A stretch of 64,000 bases of DNA from Caulobacter radicis (GCF_003094615.1 NZ_QDKO01000007.1:52441-116440), one strand, 5' to 3'. Shown: positions 28,393-38,076, counted from the stretch's first letter. Numbers and translations are program-made. The notes: a model not told the origin generated them from the sequence alone.

Positions 28393-30459
28393 TCAGGCAG
28401 CGGTCTGTTCGGCGGGGGCCAGGGCGGGGGCCTTGGCCTTGCCGACGTTCCAGCGGACCGGCGGTTCGCAGACCGGGCCGAGGGCGGCGCGGACGATGGC
28501 CGGCGGCGTGCGCTCGTCGGGGGTCATGAACAGGCCGTTGGCCTTGATGGCCAGGCCGGCGGCCTTGCTGGCGCCCAGCATGGTCAGCGGCACGGCCAGG
28601 ATCAGGCCGGCCAGGATCGGGGCGGTGGCGGTCAAGAGGTCCGGCGTGAACCAGAACAGTCCGGCGAGCACCAGGCCCGTGGCGCTGATCCAGCCCATGG
28701 CGGCGCAGGCTTCCTTGAAGGCGACCTTGTCGGCGTCGCGGCGCTGGGCGCTCCAGCCGCCGACGCGGCCGGCCAGGATCTCGACCACGGCGCGGGTCTG
28801 GGTGAACATAAGCATCGGGGCGACCAGGGCCGAGAGCAGCATCTCGACGCCCAGGCCGGCCACCACGCGGCGGCGGCCGCCGAAGCCCTTCAGCTCGTGC
28901 TTGCGCATGAAGATCAGGGTGGCGCCCAGGATCTTGGGGCCGAACAGCAGCACGAAGGTGATGATCATCGCCCAGGCGGTGGCCTGGATCTCGCGCCAGT
29001 CGATCAGGGCGTGGGCGGCGGCCTGCAGGTCGGCCATCGTGAAGGCGGCCTTCTTCACCTCGGGCATCAGGGCCCGCGAGATGACGCCCGCCGACAGCGC
29101 GACGAACCAGATCGGCGACAGGGCGTAGCTGAGCACGCCGATCACCAGGTGCAGGCGGCTCATCCAGTGCAGGCCCGGCAGGCCGATCAGCGGCACGTGC
29201 TGGACGTTGCCCCGGCACCAGCGACGGTCGCGGGTGGCGAAGTCGAGCAGGTTGGAGGGGCTCTCTTCGTACGAGCCTTCCAGGTAGGGGGCCAGGTGCA
29301 CGGCCCAGCCGCCGCGGCGCAGCAGGGCGCTTTCCAGGGCGTCGTGGCTCATCACCTCGCCGCCGAAGGGCTTGGGGCCGTTCAGCGAGGGCAGGCCGCA
29401 GGTCTGGGCGAAGGCCTTGGTGCGGATGATGGCGTTGTGGCCCCAGAACGAGCTTTCCGAACCCGACCACCAGGCCAGGCCCGTCCAGGCCACGCGGCCG
29501 TAGAGCTTGGTGGCGAACTGCAGCGTACGGGCGAAGATCGTCTGGCCGTTGATGATGGTCGGCATGGTCTGGATCAGACCCACGCCCGGGTGACGCTCCA
29601 TGGCGTCGGCCAGGCGGACCATGGCGTCGCCGGTCATCAGGCTGTCGGCGTCGAGCACCAGCATGTGCTCGTAGTCGCCGCCCCAGCGGGCGACCCAGTC
29701 GGCGACGTTGCCGGCCTTGCGGCCCGCATTGTCGGCGCGGCGGCGATAGAAGACGTGGCTGGAGGCCTCGCGGCGGAAGCGGGCGAAGCAGGCCTGCTCG
29801 GCCAGGGCCACGGCGGCGTCGCGGGTGTCGGAGATGATGAAGATGTCGAAGGCGCGGCTGGCGCCGGTCTCGGCGATGGAGGCGTCCATGGCCCGCAGGC
29901 GGGCGAACACCGCCTGGGCGTCCTCGTTGTAGACCGGCATCAGGATCGCCGTGCGGGCGCGCGGCTTGGGCATGGGCTTGCTGCTGTCGATGCCCAGCGG
30001 GTCCTTCGGCGTACGCAGCAGCACCACGAAGCCGGCGACCGCGGTGACGAACCACAGGGCCAGGGCCAGGAACAGCGGGGCCAGCAGTGTCAGACAGACG
30101 GCTTCCAGGCGGGTGACGCCGCCCAGGGCCACGGTGTCGAAGGTGGCCTTCCAGCCGGCCGCGCCCATGATCGCCGTGGCGATGAAGATCACCCAGCGGC
30201 GCATGACCGTTTCCGAGCCCGGGCTGCGCACGGCGCGCGCCGCGCCCTGCCAGAAGCCGAGCGGCTGAACCGGCATGGCCAGGGGGGCCTCGGTCGGGAT
30301 CTCGACCCGGTCGCGCGGGGCGATCACGGTTTCGAAGGCCACGGGCGTTGAGGTGGCCAGGTCGAAGAAGGCGCCGCGTTCGGTCATCGGGTCCGTCTCG
30401 GTGATCCGACCGTGGTCGGACGAAATGCAGAGCTTCGATTTCGCGCCGAACGCCTTCAC
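28393..30459 (-). CDS. opgH: Glucan biosynthesis glucosyltransferase H
   Basis: A 688-residue polytopic inner-membrane family 2 glycosyltransferase that makes and exports osmoregulated periplasmic glucan. Two hydrophobic segments near residues 90-145 precede the cytosolic catalytic part (RTAILMPVYNEDAQAVFARL, LVLDADSLM with the DxD motif, and RRWCRGNVQH carrying the R/Q-x-x-R-W motif), and several more membrane segments follow from residue about 430. The GTG start at 30459 is chosen because GGAGG lies seven bases upstream; an ATG 24 codons later has no such site. No opgG neighbour is present, so its partner must lie elsewhere. A terminator follows. Confidence 0.93.
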   Translation of the reverse strand: MKAFGAKSKLCISSDHGRITETDPMTERGAFFDLATSTPVAFETVIAPRDRVEIPTEAPLAMPVQPLGFWQGAARAVRSPGSETVMRRWVIFIATAIMGAAGWKATFDTVALGGVTRLEAVCLTLLAPLFLALALWFVTAVAGFVVLLRTPKDPLGIDSSKPMPKPRARTAILMPVYNEDAQAVFARLRAMDASIAETGASRAFDIFIISDTRDAAVALAEQACFARFRREASSHVFYRRRADNAGRKAGNVADWVARWGGDYEHMLVLDADSLMTGDAMVRLADAMERHPGVGLIQTMPTIINGQTIFARTLQFATKLYGRVAWTGLAWWSGSESSFWGHNAIIRTKAFAQTCGLPSLNGPKPFGGEVMSHDALESALLRRGGWAVHLAPYLEGSYEESPSNLLDFATRDRRWCRGNVQHVPLIGLPGLHWMSRLHLVIGVLSYALSPIWFVALSAGVISRALMPEVKKAAFTMADLQAAAHALIDWREIQATAWAMIITFVLLFGPKILGATLIFMRKHELKGFGGRRRVVAGLGVEMLLSALVAPMLMFTQTRAVVEILAGRVGGWSAQRRDADKVAFKEACAAMGWISATGLVLAGLFWFTPDLLTATAPILAGLILAVPLTMLGASKAAGLAIKANGLFMTPDERTPPAIVRAALGPVCEPPVRWNVGKAKAPALAPAEQTAA

Positions 30460-30672
30460 GGGACGCCTCCGGTCCGCTAGGGATCGGGCGCGTTCAGCAA
30501 GGGTCTGGCGTTGAACGAAGTCCGGCGGAGGAAAACCGCCGACGCACCTAGGGTAAAACTTTGATCACGAAATCGCTATCGAAAATGTGATCCATCTCGC
30601 AGGTGCGATGAAAAATCTGTGCAAATGCGCAAAGATGGGCTGCGGGGAGCCCGCCGGAGACAGGTCAAGGTT

Positions 30673-31023
30673 ATGAAATTCAAGGTGGTTTTTGGGATTC
30701 TCGCGGTTGCGGCCCTGGTCGGCTGCGGTCCAGGCGGGAAGAGCGAGGGCTCGAAATCGCCCGCCGCCCAGCCCGCGCCGCCGATCTCGACGGCGCCGCA
30801 GCATGAGACTCAGGGCGTGATCGCCAGCGTCGAGGGGCAGGTGCTCACGCTCGATCACGACGGCGCGAGCGCCGCGCCGCTGGCCGCCGGCCGCACCGTC
30901 TTCCAGGCCTATGGCGACGTCCTGGCCGAAGCCCCGCTGGAGCCGGGCGCCCGCGTGACCTTCAAGTTCCGCAAGCTCGCCGTCGGCGAGGGCTGGGAAC
31001 TGACGGAGATGCGCGGGCGGTAA
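30673..31023 (+). CDS. Small lipoprotein, CusF/YP_-type copper-binding-like fold
   Basis: A 116-residue exported lipoprotein: MKFKVVFGILAVAALVGC with Cys18 in the lipobox, then a Pro/Ala/Ser linker to residue about 45, then a small beta-barrel-like domain (TQGVIASVEGQVLTLDHDG, AYGDVLAEAPLEPGARVTFKFRKLAVGEGWELTEMRGR). The domain resembles CusF-type periplasmic copper-binding proteins in strand order, but the metal-ligand Met pair is absent, so metal binding is doubtful. It is divergent from opgH with about 210 bases between starts. Classified by layout only; function unknown. Confidence 0.7.
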   Translation: MKFKVVFGILAVAALVGCGPGGKSEGSKSPAAQPAPPISTAPQHETQGVIASVEGQVLTLDHDGASAAPLAAGRTVFQAYGDVLAEAPLEPGARVTFKFRKLAVGEGWELTEMRGR

Positions 31024-31032
31024 AAGAAGATG

Positions 31033-31150
31033 CTCCCCCTGAAGGGGGAGCTGTCGCGGAGCGACTGAGGGGGAAGTTACTGCCGACTTGGCGGCGGCTG
31101 AAAACGTCCCCCTCCGGCCCTCCGGGCCACCTCCCCAGAGGGGGAGGATC
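31033..31150. repeat. Intergenic palindromic repeat, CCTCCCCCT family (copy 4)
   Basis: GCTCCCCCTGAAGGGGGAGC at left, GTCGCGGAGCGAC beside it, and ACCTCCCCAGAGGGGGAGGA at right with CCGGCCCTCCGGGCC inside. It separates the lipoprotein gene from the convergent oxidoreductase gene. Confidence 0.85.
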
Positions 31151-31158
31151 TTAAGCTC

Positions 31159-32184
31159 CTACAGCTTCACCAGCATCTTCCCGAGGTTCTCGCCCGAGAA
31201 CAGCTTGATGAAGGCCTCGGGGGCGCGGTCGACGCCTTCGACCACCGTCTCTTTCCAGGTCAGCTTCCCGGAATTGATCCAGTCGGCCATGTCGCGGACG
31301 AAGGCCGGGAACAGGTCGTAGTGGTTGGAGACGATGAAGCCCTCCAGGCGAAGACTCTTGCCCACCGCCTGGATGATGTTGGCCGGGCCGGTCGGGCGGC
31401 CGGTTTCGTTGTACTGCGAGATCATCCCGCACAGGGCGAAGCGGCCGAAGGGGCGGGCCGCGTTCAGCGCCGCCTCCAGGTGCACGCCGCCGACATTCTC
31501 GAAATAGACGTCGATGCCCTTGGGCGCGACCTTGGCCAGTTCGGCGGTCACGTCGGGCGTGGCCTTGTAGTCGATCACGTGGTCGACGCCGATCTCCTTG
31601 AGGAAGGCGACCTTCTCGGGTCCGCCGGCCGAGCCGATGACCGTGTGGCCCTTGATCTTGGCGATCTGGCAGACGACCGAGCCGACCGCGCCCGCGGCGG
31701 CCGAGACGAAGACGATGTCGCCCTCCTTGAGAGCCGCCACCCTGAGCAGGCCGGCGTAGGCGGTCATGCCGGGCATGCCGGCCACGCCCAGGAACGCCTG
31801 GGGCGGCATGCCGTGGGTGGAAAGCTTCATGATCCCGCCCATCGGCCCGGCGGCGGCCAGCGCCTTGGGGTTGGCGTTGTAGGCCTCGCGCCAGCCGAAC
31901 ATCGAGCTGACGATATCGCCGACCTTGAAGTCGGGATCGTTGGAGGCGGTGACCTCGCCGACCGCGCCGCCTTGCAGCGCCTTGCCCAGTTCGAACGGCG
32001 GCACGTAGCTCTTACGGTCGGTCATGCGGCCGCGCATATAGGGGTCGACCGACATCCAGAGGTTCTTGACCTGGATCTCGCCGTCGCCGGGCGGCGGCAG
32101 CTCGACGCTGGCCAGCTCGAAGTTGTCGGCGGCCGGCACGCCGACGGGGCGGCTCTTGAGGCGGATCTCACGCGACGTGGTCAT
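31159..32184 (-). CDS. NADP-dependent oxidoreductase, MDR superfamily (prostaglandin reductase type)
   Basis: A 341-residue zinc-free medium-chain reductase. SVDPYMRGRMTDRKSYVPPFELGKALQGGAVGEV is the signature N-terminal part of the leukotriene B4 12-hydroxydehydrogenase/prostaglandin reductase group; DIVFVSAAAGAVGSVVCQIAKIKG contains the AxxGxxG nucleotide-binding motif and VIGSAGG the phosphate contact. Such enzymes reduce the double bond of alpha,beta-unsaturated ketones and aldehydes. GGGAGG lies before the ATG. A palindrome at 32209-32223, 25 bases upstream of the start, matches the one before the SMP-30 gene; repression by a TetR-type protein is likely. Confidence 0.92.
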   Translation of the reverse strand: MTTSREIRLKSRPVGVPAADNFELASVELPPPGDGEIQVKNLWMSVDPYMRGRMTDRKSYVPPFELGKALQGGAVGEVTASNDPDFKVGDIVSSMFGWREAYNANPKALAAAGPMGGIMKLSTHGMPPQAFLGVAGMPGMTAYAGLLRVAALKEGDIVFVSAAAGAVGSVVCQIAKIKGHTVIGSAGGPEKVAFLKEIGVDHVIDYKATPDVTAELAKVAPKGIDVYFENVGGVHLEAALNAARPFGRFALCGMISQYNETGRPTGPANIIQAVGKSLRLEGFIVSNHYDLFPAFVRDMADWINSGKLTWKETVVEGVDRAPEAFIKLFSGENLGKMLVKL

Positions 32185-32208
32185 GGCGACCTCCCTTTAT
32201 GTTCTCGT

Positions 32209-32223
32209 TCAAACGAATGTTTA
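32209..32223. promoter_or_regulatory. TetR-type operator candidate, site B
   Basis: TCAAACGAATGTTTA overlaps the promoter region of the minus-strand oxidoreductase gene and sits 62 bases before the plus-strand Gfo/Idh/MocA gene. Its reverse complement TAAACATTCGTTTGA equals site A at 17211 except for one base. Confidence 0.6.
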
Positions 32224-32285
32224 GCCCTGGCTTGCGCCCGCCGCCAAAGCTTTTCGCGGCAACTCGAAGCGGCTAGAGACGGGCC

Positions 32286-33215
32286 ATGACCCAAGAAGCG
32301 CAAGTCCAAGTTCTGAAAGCCGGCGTCGTCGGCGCCGGCGTGTTCGGCGGCTATCACGCCAAGAAGTATGTCGAGCTGCCGGGCGTCGAGCTTGTCGGCG
32401 TGTTCGACATCGACCTGGCGCGCGCCGAAGCGCTGGCCGGGCCGCTGGGCGCCAAGGCCTATGACGACATGGACGCCTTCCTGGCCGCCGTCGACGTGGT
32501 CACAGTGGCCACCCCCGCCGTGCATCACGCCAAGGCCGCGCTGGCGGCGCTGAAGGCGGGCAAGCCGGTCTATTCAGAAAAGCCGCTGGCCGTGTCGCCC
32601 GAAGACGCCGACGCCCTGATCGCCGCCGCCGCCAAGGCCGGCTTGCCGCTGGCCTGCGGCCACCAGGAGCGCGTGGTGTTCCAGGCCATGGGCCTGCTGG
32701 ACATTCCCGAGCAGCCCACGCGCCTGGAAGCGGTGCGTCGCGGCACGCCGTCGGACCGCAACCTCGATGTTTCCGTGGTGCTCGATTTGATGATCCACGA
32801 CATCGACCTGGCCCTGGCTCTGTGCGCCGCCGATCCGGTGGCCGTGGAGGGCGAGGGCGAGGCGGATCGCGGCTATGGCCTGGACTGGGTGAAGGTCGAG
32901 GCGACTTTCGCGAACGGGTTCACGGCCGTGTTCGACAGCTCGCGCGTGGCGCAGGCCCGCGAACGGACGATGAAGGTCGTCTACCCTTCGGGCGAGGTCG
33001 AGATCGACTTCCTGGCCCGCACTTTCCGCAACACCACGCCGTTCCCGCTGATCGAGGACTTCACCGAGACCCCGGCCGGCAAGGATCCGCTGGGCCAGAG
33101 CGTCGCGGGCTTCTTGAAAGCTGTCCGTGGCGAGGCCCCGCGTCCGGTGGTCACCGGCGAGGAAGCCGCCCGGGCGCTCGACCTGGCGCTGGCGGTCGAG
33201 CACTCGGTGGATTGA
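32286..33215 (+). CDS. Gfo/Idh/MocA family oxidoreductase
   Basis: A 309-residue NAD(P)-dependent dehydrogenase. The N-terminal Rossmann part has AGVVGAGVFGGYHAKKYVELPGVELVGVFDIDLARA with GxGxxG, then VVTVATPAVHHAKAALAALKAGKPVYSEKPLAVS, where the Glu-Lys-Pro motif places the catalytic Lys; the C-terminal domain includes DLMIHDIDLALAL with the conserved His-Asp pair. These enzymes oxidise or reduce sugars, inositols or related alcohols. Neighbours give no hint of the substrate. It is divergent from the oxidoreductase gene, with a shared operator candidate between them. Confidence 0.92.
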   Translation: MTQEAQVQVLKAGVVGAGVFGGYHAKKYVELPGVELVGVFDIDLARAEALAGPLGAKAYDDMDAFLAAVDVVTVATPAVHHAKAALAALKAGKPVYSEKPLAVSPEDADALIAAAAKAGLPLACGHQERVVFQAMGLLDIPEQPTRLEAVRRGTPSDRNLDVSVVLDLMIHDIDLALALCAADPVAVEGEGEADRGYGLDWVKVEATFANGFTAVFDSSRVAQARERTMKVVYPSGEVEIDFLARTFRNTTPFPLIEDFTETPAGKDPLGQSVAGFLKAVRGEAPRPVVTGEEAARALDLALAVEHSVD

Positions 33216-33231
33216 GGAAGGGGAGGCGGCC

Positions 33232-34425
33232 TCAGCGTCGCCGCTTCAGGCTCGCCACCTGCAACACGGTGGCGATGGCCGCCAGGCCCGCGCCCATCAG
33301 GGCCACGCTGCTCCAGCCGCCCAGGTTCCAGGCCGCCGCGGCCGCGGCCGAGCCGGCCGCGCCGCCTAGGAACATGCCGCCCATGAACAGGGTGTTCAGC
33401 CGCGCCCGGGCCTGCGGCCGCAGGGCGTAGACGAGGTGCTGGTTCGAGACCAGCGATCCCTGCACCGCGAAATCGAGCAGCACCACGCCCACCAGCAGGC
33501 CGGCGATCGACACCCAGGTCCCGAACAGGATCCACGAGGCCAGGGTCAGCACCGCGCCCAGCGCGATGGTCAGGTGCGGGCCGCGCTTGTCGGCGATCCG
33601 GCCGGCGACCGGGGCGGCCAGCACGCCGACCACCCCAACGATCCCGAACAGGCCGGCGACATCGGCGCCCAGCGAGAAGCGCTGCTGCAGCTGCAGGGCC
33701 AGGATGGTCCAGAAGGCGGTGAAGGCGGCGAACAGGCTGGCCTGGGTCAGAGCGGCCAGGCGAAGTTCCGGGAACTCACGCCACAGCTTGCCCAGCGAGG
33801 CCAGCAGGTCTGCGTAGGAGAGGTCGGCGTCGGGCTTGCTGCGCGGCAGGGCGAGAGCCATCAGCGCGGCGGCGGCCAGGGCGATCGGCGCGCCCAGCCA
33901 GAACATCGCCCGCCAGCCGCCGTGGGTGGCGACGAATCCGGCCAGGGTGCGCGACAGCAGGATGCCGCACAGCAGGCCCGACATCACCGTGCCGACCGTG
34001 GCGCCGCGCTTTTCCGGCGCCGAGAGGTGGGCGGCGAAGGGCACGATCTGCTGGGCCACGGTGGCCCCGGCTCCGACCAGCAACGAGGCCAGCAGCAGGA
34101 GGGCGGTGCTGGGCGCCAGGGCGGCCGCGACCAGGGCGATGGCCAGCACCAGGAACTGGCCGACGATCAGGCTCTTGCGCTCCATGCGGTCGCCCAGCGG
34201 TGTCAGCAGGAAGAGGCCCGCGGCGTAGCCCAGCTGGGTCGCGGTGGGCACGAAGGCCGTCAGCGGGCCGGGCAGGTCGCGCTCGATCAGGCCCAGCATC
34301 GGCTGGTTGTAGTAGATGTTGGCCACGGCCAGGCCGGCGGCGGCGGCCATGGCGAAGGTCAGGCCCCGGCCCAGGGCGGGCGAGGCGCCGGTGTCGTTGG
34401 GGGCGGGAAGGGCGGCGGTGCTCAT
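33232..34425 (-). CDS. MFS transporter
   Basis: A 397-residue inner-membrane transporter of the major facilitator superfamily with about twelve hydrophobic segments. The first segment has [17 protein letters not shown], typical of the bacterial drug/metabolite exporter group with N-Y-Y-N-Q-P; the loop after helix 2 reads [11 protein letters not shown], the MFS motif A (G-D-R-x-x-R-K/R-x). A second motif-A-like [11 protein letters not shown] occurs in the C-terminal half. Substrate unknown; export of a drug or metabolite is the usual role. It converges on the Gfo/Idh/MocA gene, 16 bases between stops. Confidence 0.9.
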   Translation of the reverse strand: MSTAALPAPNDTGASPALGRGLTFAMAAAAGLAVANIYYNQPMLGLIERDLPGPLTAFVPTATQLGYAAGLFLLTPLGDRMERKSLIVGQFLVLAIALVAAALAPSTALLLLASLLVGAGATVAQQIVPFAAHLSAPEKRGATVGTVMSGLLCGILLSRTLAGFVATHGGWRAMFWLGAPIALAAAALMALALPRSKPDADLSYADLLASLGKLWREFPELRLAALTQASLFAAFTAFWTILALQLQQRFSLGADVAGLFGIVGVVGVLAAPVAGRIADKRGPHLTIALGAVLTLASWILFGTWVSIAGLLVGVVLLDFAVQGSLVSNQHLVYALRPQARARLNTLFMGGMFLGGAAGSAAAAAAWNLGGWSSVALMGAGLAAIATVLQVASLKRRR

Positions 34426-34756
34426 GATCGGCTCCAGGCCGCCCGACGGTGGGGGAGGGGGCGGCGTTCCGTGTCAGTCGCCGAGCTATATAGAGCATCC
34501 CGCCATCGTTTATAGTATGGCCTTGCGGTAAGCTGGCGTAACGGAATTCGATGGAATGGGCGTCACCCGCGCCGGCGTCGTCTCCGGAGCGCGCGAGCCT
34601 CGGGGGCATGGTCGGACCTGGCGGTCCATCCCGCGACGCGCCACGCGATGGCTCAGGGCGCCTGTTCGCGGTCGCCTTGGCGCGGCGGTCGGCCCAAGCG
34701 TGACATTTTCATTGTTTGCAGGCGGCCCCGGGTCCAATCGGTGGCTCTTGTTGCCC
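34426..34756. other. 331-bp gene-free divergent region
   Basis: Between the divergent MFS and acetyltransferase starts. It contains an imperfect inverted repeat CTATATA (34486-34492) and TTTATAG (34509-34515), AT-rich for this genome, about 60-90 bases upstream of the MFS gene, a plausible operator or promoter. The open frame continues upstream of the acetyltransferase to 34556 but reads as noncoding-type sequence. No RNA gene seen. Confidence 0.5.
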
Positions 34757-35323
34757 ATGGAGACTGGCTTGACCGACAATCGCACCCACAAAGAGCGCAT
34801 GCTGGCCGGCGATCTCTACAATCCGATGGACGCCGAGATCGTCGCCGACCAGGAGCAGACCCTGGCCTGGATGGAGCGCTTCAACGCGCCCGGCCAGACG
34901 ATCGCCCAGCGCCAGGCGCTGCTGGCCGAGCTGTTCGGCGGAGTGGGGGCTGGGGTCAACATCCGCGCGCCCTTCCACTGCGACTACGGCTACAACATCA
35001 CCCTGGGCGACGGGGTGTTCATGAACTTCGGCTGCGTGATCCTGGACGTGGTGGCGGTGACCATCGGCGACCGCACGATGATCGGCCCGCACGTGAAGAT
35101 CTTCGCCGCCGATCACCCGCGCGACGCCGACACCCGCAAGACTGGGCTGGAGTTCGGGCGCCCCGTGGTCATCGGCAAGGACGTCTGGATCGGCGGCGGG
35201 GCGATCATCGTCCCGGGCGTCACCATCGGCGACGGCGCGGTGATCGGGGCCGGCGCGGTGGTCACCCGCGACGTGCCGGCCGGCGCCACGGCGGTCGGCA
35301 ATCCGGCCCGCGTGAAGGTCTGA
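34757..35323 (+). CDS. Maltose/galactoside O-acetyltransferase family protein (left-handed beta-helix)
   Basis: A 188-residue acyltransferase of the Maa/LacA group. The N-terminal helical part is THKERMLAGDLYNPMDAEIVADQEQTLAWMERFN, as in maltose acetyltransferases. NIRAPFHCDYGYNITLGDGVFMNFGCVILDVVAVTIGDRTMIGPHVKIFAADHP supplies hexapeptide repeats and the catalytic His of the DHP motif, and the last coils read VVIGKDVWIGGGAIIVPGVTIGDGAVIGAGAVVTRDVP. It moves acetyl from acetyl-CoA to a sugar hydroxyl. The ATG at 34757 gives a normal-length N-terminus, although no clear Shine-Dalgarno precedes it. The natural sugar is unknown. Confidence 0.9.
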   Translation: METGLTDNRTHKERMLAGDLYNPMDAEIVADQEQTLAWMERFNAPGQTIAQRQALLAELFGGVGAGVNIRAPFHCDYGYNITLGDGVFMNFGCVILDVVAVTIGDRTMIGPHVKIFAADHPRDADTRKTGLEFGRPVVIGKDVWIGGGAIIVPGVTIGDGAVIGAGAVVTRDVPAGATAVGNPARVKV

Positions 35324-35417
35324 CAGCAAAGCCCGACAAAAAGTTCGGACAAGGTGTCGGGACCGGGCCGCGGCCAGCGTCCTTGGCCCGACAACCAGAC
35401 ACTAGGGAGCCGCCATC

Positions 35418-35825
35418 ATGCGCATGATCTTCGTCAACCTGCCGGTCGCCGATCTCGACCGCTCCAAGGCCTTCTTCGAGGCCCTGGGCTTTTCGATCAA
35501 TCCGCAGTTCAGCGACGAGACCGCCGCCTGCGTGGTGGTGTCCGAGACCATCTTCGTGATGCTGCTGACCCACGACAAGTTCCGCCAGTTCATCACCGGC
35601 GAGATCAGCGACGCCCATGCCGCCACCGAGGTGCTGACCTGCCTGTCTGCCGAGAGCCGCGAGGAGGTCGACGACCTTCTGGCCAAGGCCCTGGCCAACG
35701 GCGGCAAGGCCTGGAAGCCGATCATGGACATGGGCCCGATGTACGGCGCCAGCTTCCAGGACCCCGACGGCCACGTCTGGGAGCTGATGTACATGGACAT
35801 GGCCGCCATGCAGCAGGACGGCTGA
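35418..35825 (+). CDS. VOC superfamily protein (glyoxalase-like, PhnB/YdfO type)
   Basis: A 135-residue protein. MRMIFVNLPVADLDRSKAFFEALGFSINPQFSDETAACVVVSE is the typical first module of the lactoylglutathione-lyase-like group, and MYGASFQDPDGHVWELMYMDM is the closing part with a conserved Glu. GGGAG lies before the ATG. It lies 94 bases after the acetyltransferase gene; both could be cotranscribed, but no functional link is evident. Metal ligands His/Glu are only partly present, so catalytic activity is uncertain. Confidence 0.87.
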   Translation: MRMIFVNLPVADLDRSKAFFEALGFSINPQFSDETAACVVVSETIFVMLLTHDKFRQFITGEISDAHAATEVLTCLSAESREEVDDLLAKALANGGKAWKPIMDMGPMYGASFQDPDGHVWELMYMDMAAMQQDG

Positions 35826-35904
35826 TCGCCTGTCGGATAGATTTCAGGATTGAAACTCAGTCGCAGTTGCGCCTATAGCCGCCGTCTCTTTTCTGGGGAT
35901 GGTC

Positions 35905-38076
35905 ATGCGACTCCGTTTCTCGCGCGCCGCCGCTCGGCGCGCCCTGTTCTCGACGCTCAGCCTGGCGGCGCTCTCGACGGGCGCCGCCGCCCATGCCCAG
36001 GCCCCCCAGGGGCAGGCCGACGACGTCGAGCGCGTGGTCGTCACCGCCGCCCGCACCAAGCTGCCGGTCACGGCCCTGCCGCTGACGGTGGACGTGATCG
36101 ACAGCCAGGCGCTGGACCAGCAACTGGCCGTCAGCGGCTCGGTGGTCGACGCCATCTCCAACCTGTCGGCTTCGTTCTCGCCGACCCGCGAGAAGCTGTC
36201 GGGCTCGGGCGAGAGCCTGCGCGGCCGCTCGCCGCTCTACGCCATCAACGGCATCCCGCAGTCGACGCCGATCCGCGACGGCTCGCGCGACGGCTACACG
36301 ATCGACCCGTTCTTCATCGACCGCGTCGAGCTGATCTACGGCTCGAACGCCCTGCAGGGCATCGGCGCCACCGGCGGCGTGGTCAACCAGGTGACGGTCG
36401 GCCCGCCCAAGCGCGACGGCGTCTCGGGCAAGGTCCTGACCCAGACCACCATCGGCCATGACATGGGCGACAGCGTCGGCGCCAAGGTCGGCGGGCTGGT
36501 CGCCTGGCGCCAGGGCGCCTTCGACGCCACCGCCGGCGTCGCCTGGGAAAAGCGCGGCGCCTTCTACGACGCCGACGGCCGCCGCATCGGCATGGACAAC
36601 ACCCAGGGCGACGTCCAGGATTCCAAGGCCCTGTCGTTCTTCGGCCGCTTCGGCTGGCAGCTGAACGAGACCGTCCGCCTCGACGTCGTCGCCAACCGTT
36701 TCGAGCTGAAGGGCGACGGCGACTACCTGACCATCACCGGCACGCCCCCGGCCGTCACCGACGGCAACCGCGCCACGCGCCTGCCGACCACCTCGATCCG
36801 CGGCGACGTGCCCGGCGTTCCGGCCGCCAACCGCGTCGAGACCCTGTCGGCCCAGCTGACCGACAGCGACTTGTTCGGCGGCGATTTCACCGCCCAGGTC
36901 TTCTACAACCGCTCGCGCGACACCTTCGGCGGCGACCGCAACGCCACCTTCCAGGACGTGCGCATCGCGCCCTCCGGCACGCTGTTCGACCAGTCGTCCA
37001 ACCGCTCGCGCAAGCTGGGCGCGCGGATGAACTACGAGCGCCAGGTCCCGGGCATCGAGAACCTGACCGCCACGGTCGGTCTCGACGCCATGAGCGACCG
37101 CACCGAGCAGATGCTGATCGCCACCGGCCGCGCCTGGGTGCCGCCGACCAAGTTCCAGAGCGTCGCGCCGTTCATCCAGGGCAACTACGCGCTGCTGGAC
37201 GGCCGCCTGCGCCTGGCCGGCGGCGTGCGCTTCGAGAACGTCGAGCTGAAGGTCGACGACTTCGAGACCCTGGCCTCGTACGGCTCGCGCAAGGTGGCCG
37301 GCGGCAATCCCGACTTCAAGGCCACCCTGGCCAACGGCGGGGTGGTGTTCGAGCCGGCCTCGGGCCTGCGCCTCTACGCCAGCTACGCCGAGGGCTACAC
37401 CGTGCCGGACGTCGGCCGGATCCTGCGGTCGATCAACGTCAACGGCGTCGACGTCGACAGCTATCTCAGCATCGAGCCGATCGTGTCGAACAACCGCGAG
37501 ATCGGTGGGGAATGGAAGCGCGGCCCGATCGACGCCAGCGTCGCCTATTTCTGGTCGTCGTCGAAGCTGGGCCAACTGCTGGTCAAGAACTCGGGCGGCA
37601 TCTTCGACGTGCAGCGCCAGAAGGTCGCCATCGAGGGTCTCGAGGTCAATGTGAAGACCAGGACCTCGGTCGAGGGTCTGGACCTGTCGGCCGGCTACGC
37701 CCGCCTGCGCGGCCGGACCGACGCCAACGGCGACGGCAGCCTCGACACCGATCTCGACGGCGCCAACATCTCGCCCGACCGCATCAACCTGGCGGCCGAC
37801 TACGCCGCCGGCAAGTGGGCCCTGCGCCTGCAGGTGCGGGCCTATCTGCAGCGCGACATGAGCAACGCGCTGGTGAAGGACGACTTCGACGGCTACACCC
37901 TGGCCGACGCCTTCGTCCGCTATCAGCTGCCGGTGGGCGACCTGTCGCTGGGGGTGCTTAACCTGTTGAACAAGCAGTACATCACCTACAACTCCGACAC
38001 CGTCGCCCCGGCCAAGGACAAGTTCTACGCCGGCCGCGGCCGCACCGCGACGCTGGGCTGGACGGCGCGCTTCTGA
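35905..38076 (+). CDS. TonB-dependent outer-membrane receptor
   Basis: A 723-residue outer-membrane receptor. Residues 1-32 are a signal peptide ending AHAQA. The plug starts ERVVVTAARTKLPVTALPLTVDVIDSQALDQQ (TonB-box region then plug) and continues LRGRSPLYAINGIPQSTPIRDG, VELIYGSNALQGIGATGGVVN. Many alternating strands form the barrel, ending at KFYAGRGRTATLGWTARF with an aromatic C-terminal residue, the usual outer-membrane sorting signal. The PepSY gene that follows (1-base overlap) points to siderophore or metal chelate uptake. The ATG at 35905 is preferred over 35899 because GGGGA is properly spaced. Confidence 0.93.
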   Translation: MRLRFSRAAARRALFSTLSLAALSTGAAAHAQAPQGQADDVERVVVTAARTKLPVTALPLTVDVIDSQALDQQLAVSGSVVDAISNLSASFSPTREKLSGSGESLRGRSPLYAINGIPQSTPIRDGSRDGYTIDPFFIDRVELIYGSNALQGIGATGGVVNQVTVGPPKRDGVSGKVLTQTTIGHDMGDSVGAKVGGLVAWRQGAFDATAGVAWEKRGAFYDADGRRIGMDNTQGDVQDSKALSFFGRFGWQLNETVRLDVVANRFELKGDGDYLTITGTPPAVTDGNRATRLPTTSIRGDVPGVPAANRVETLSAQLTDSDLFGGDFTAQVFYNRSRDTFGGDRNATFQDVRIAPSGTLFDQSSNRSRKLGARMNYERQVPGIENLTATVGLDAMSDRTEQMLIATGRAWVPPTKFQSVAPFIQGNYALLDGRLRLAGGVRFENVELKVDDFETLASYGSRKVAGGNPDFKATLANGGVVFEPASGLRLYASYAEGYTVPDVGRILRSINVNGVDVDSYLSIEPIVSNNREIGGEWKRGPIDASVAYFWSSSKLGQLLVKNSGGIFDVQRQKVAIEGLEVNVKTRTSVEGLDLSAGYARLRGRTDANGDGSLDTDLDGANISPDRINLAADYAAGKWALRLQVRAYLQRDMSNALVKDDFDGYTLADAFVRYQLPVGDLSLGVLNLLNKQYITYNSDTVAPAKDKFYAGRGRTATLGWTARF

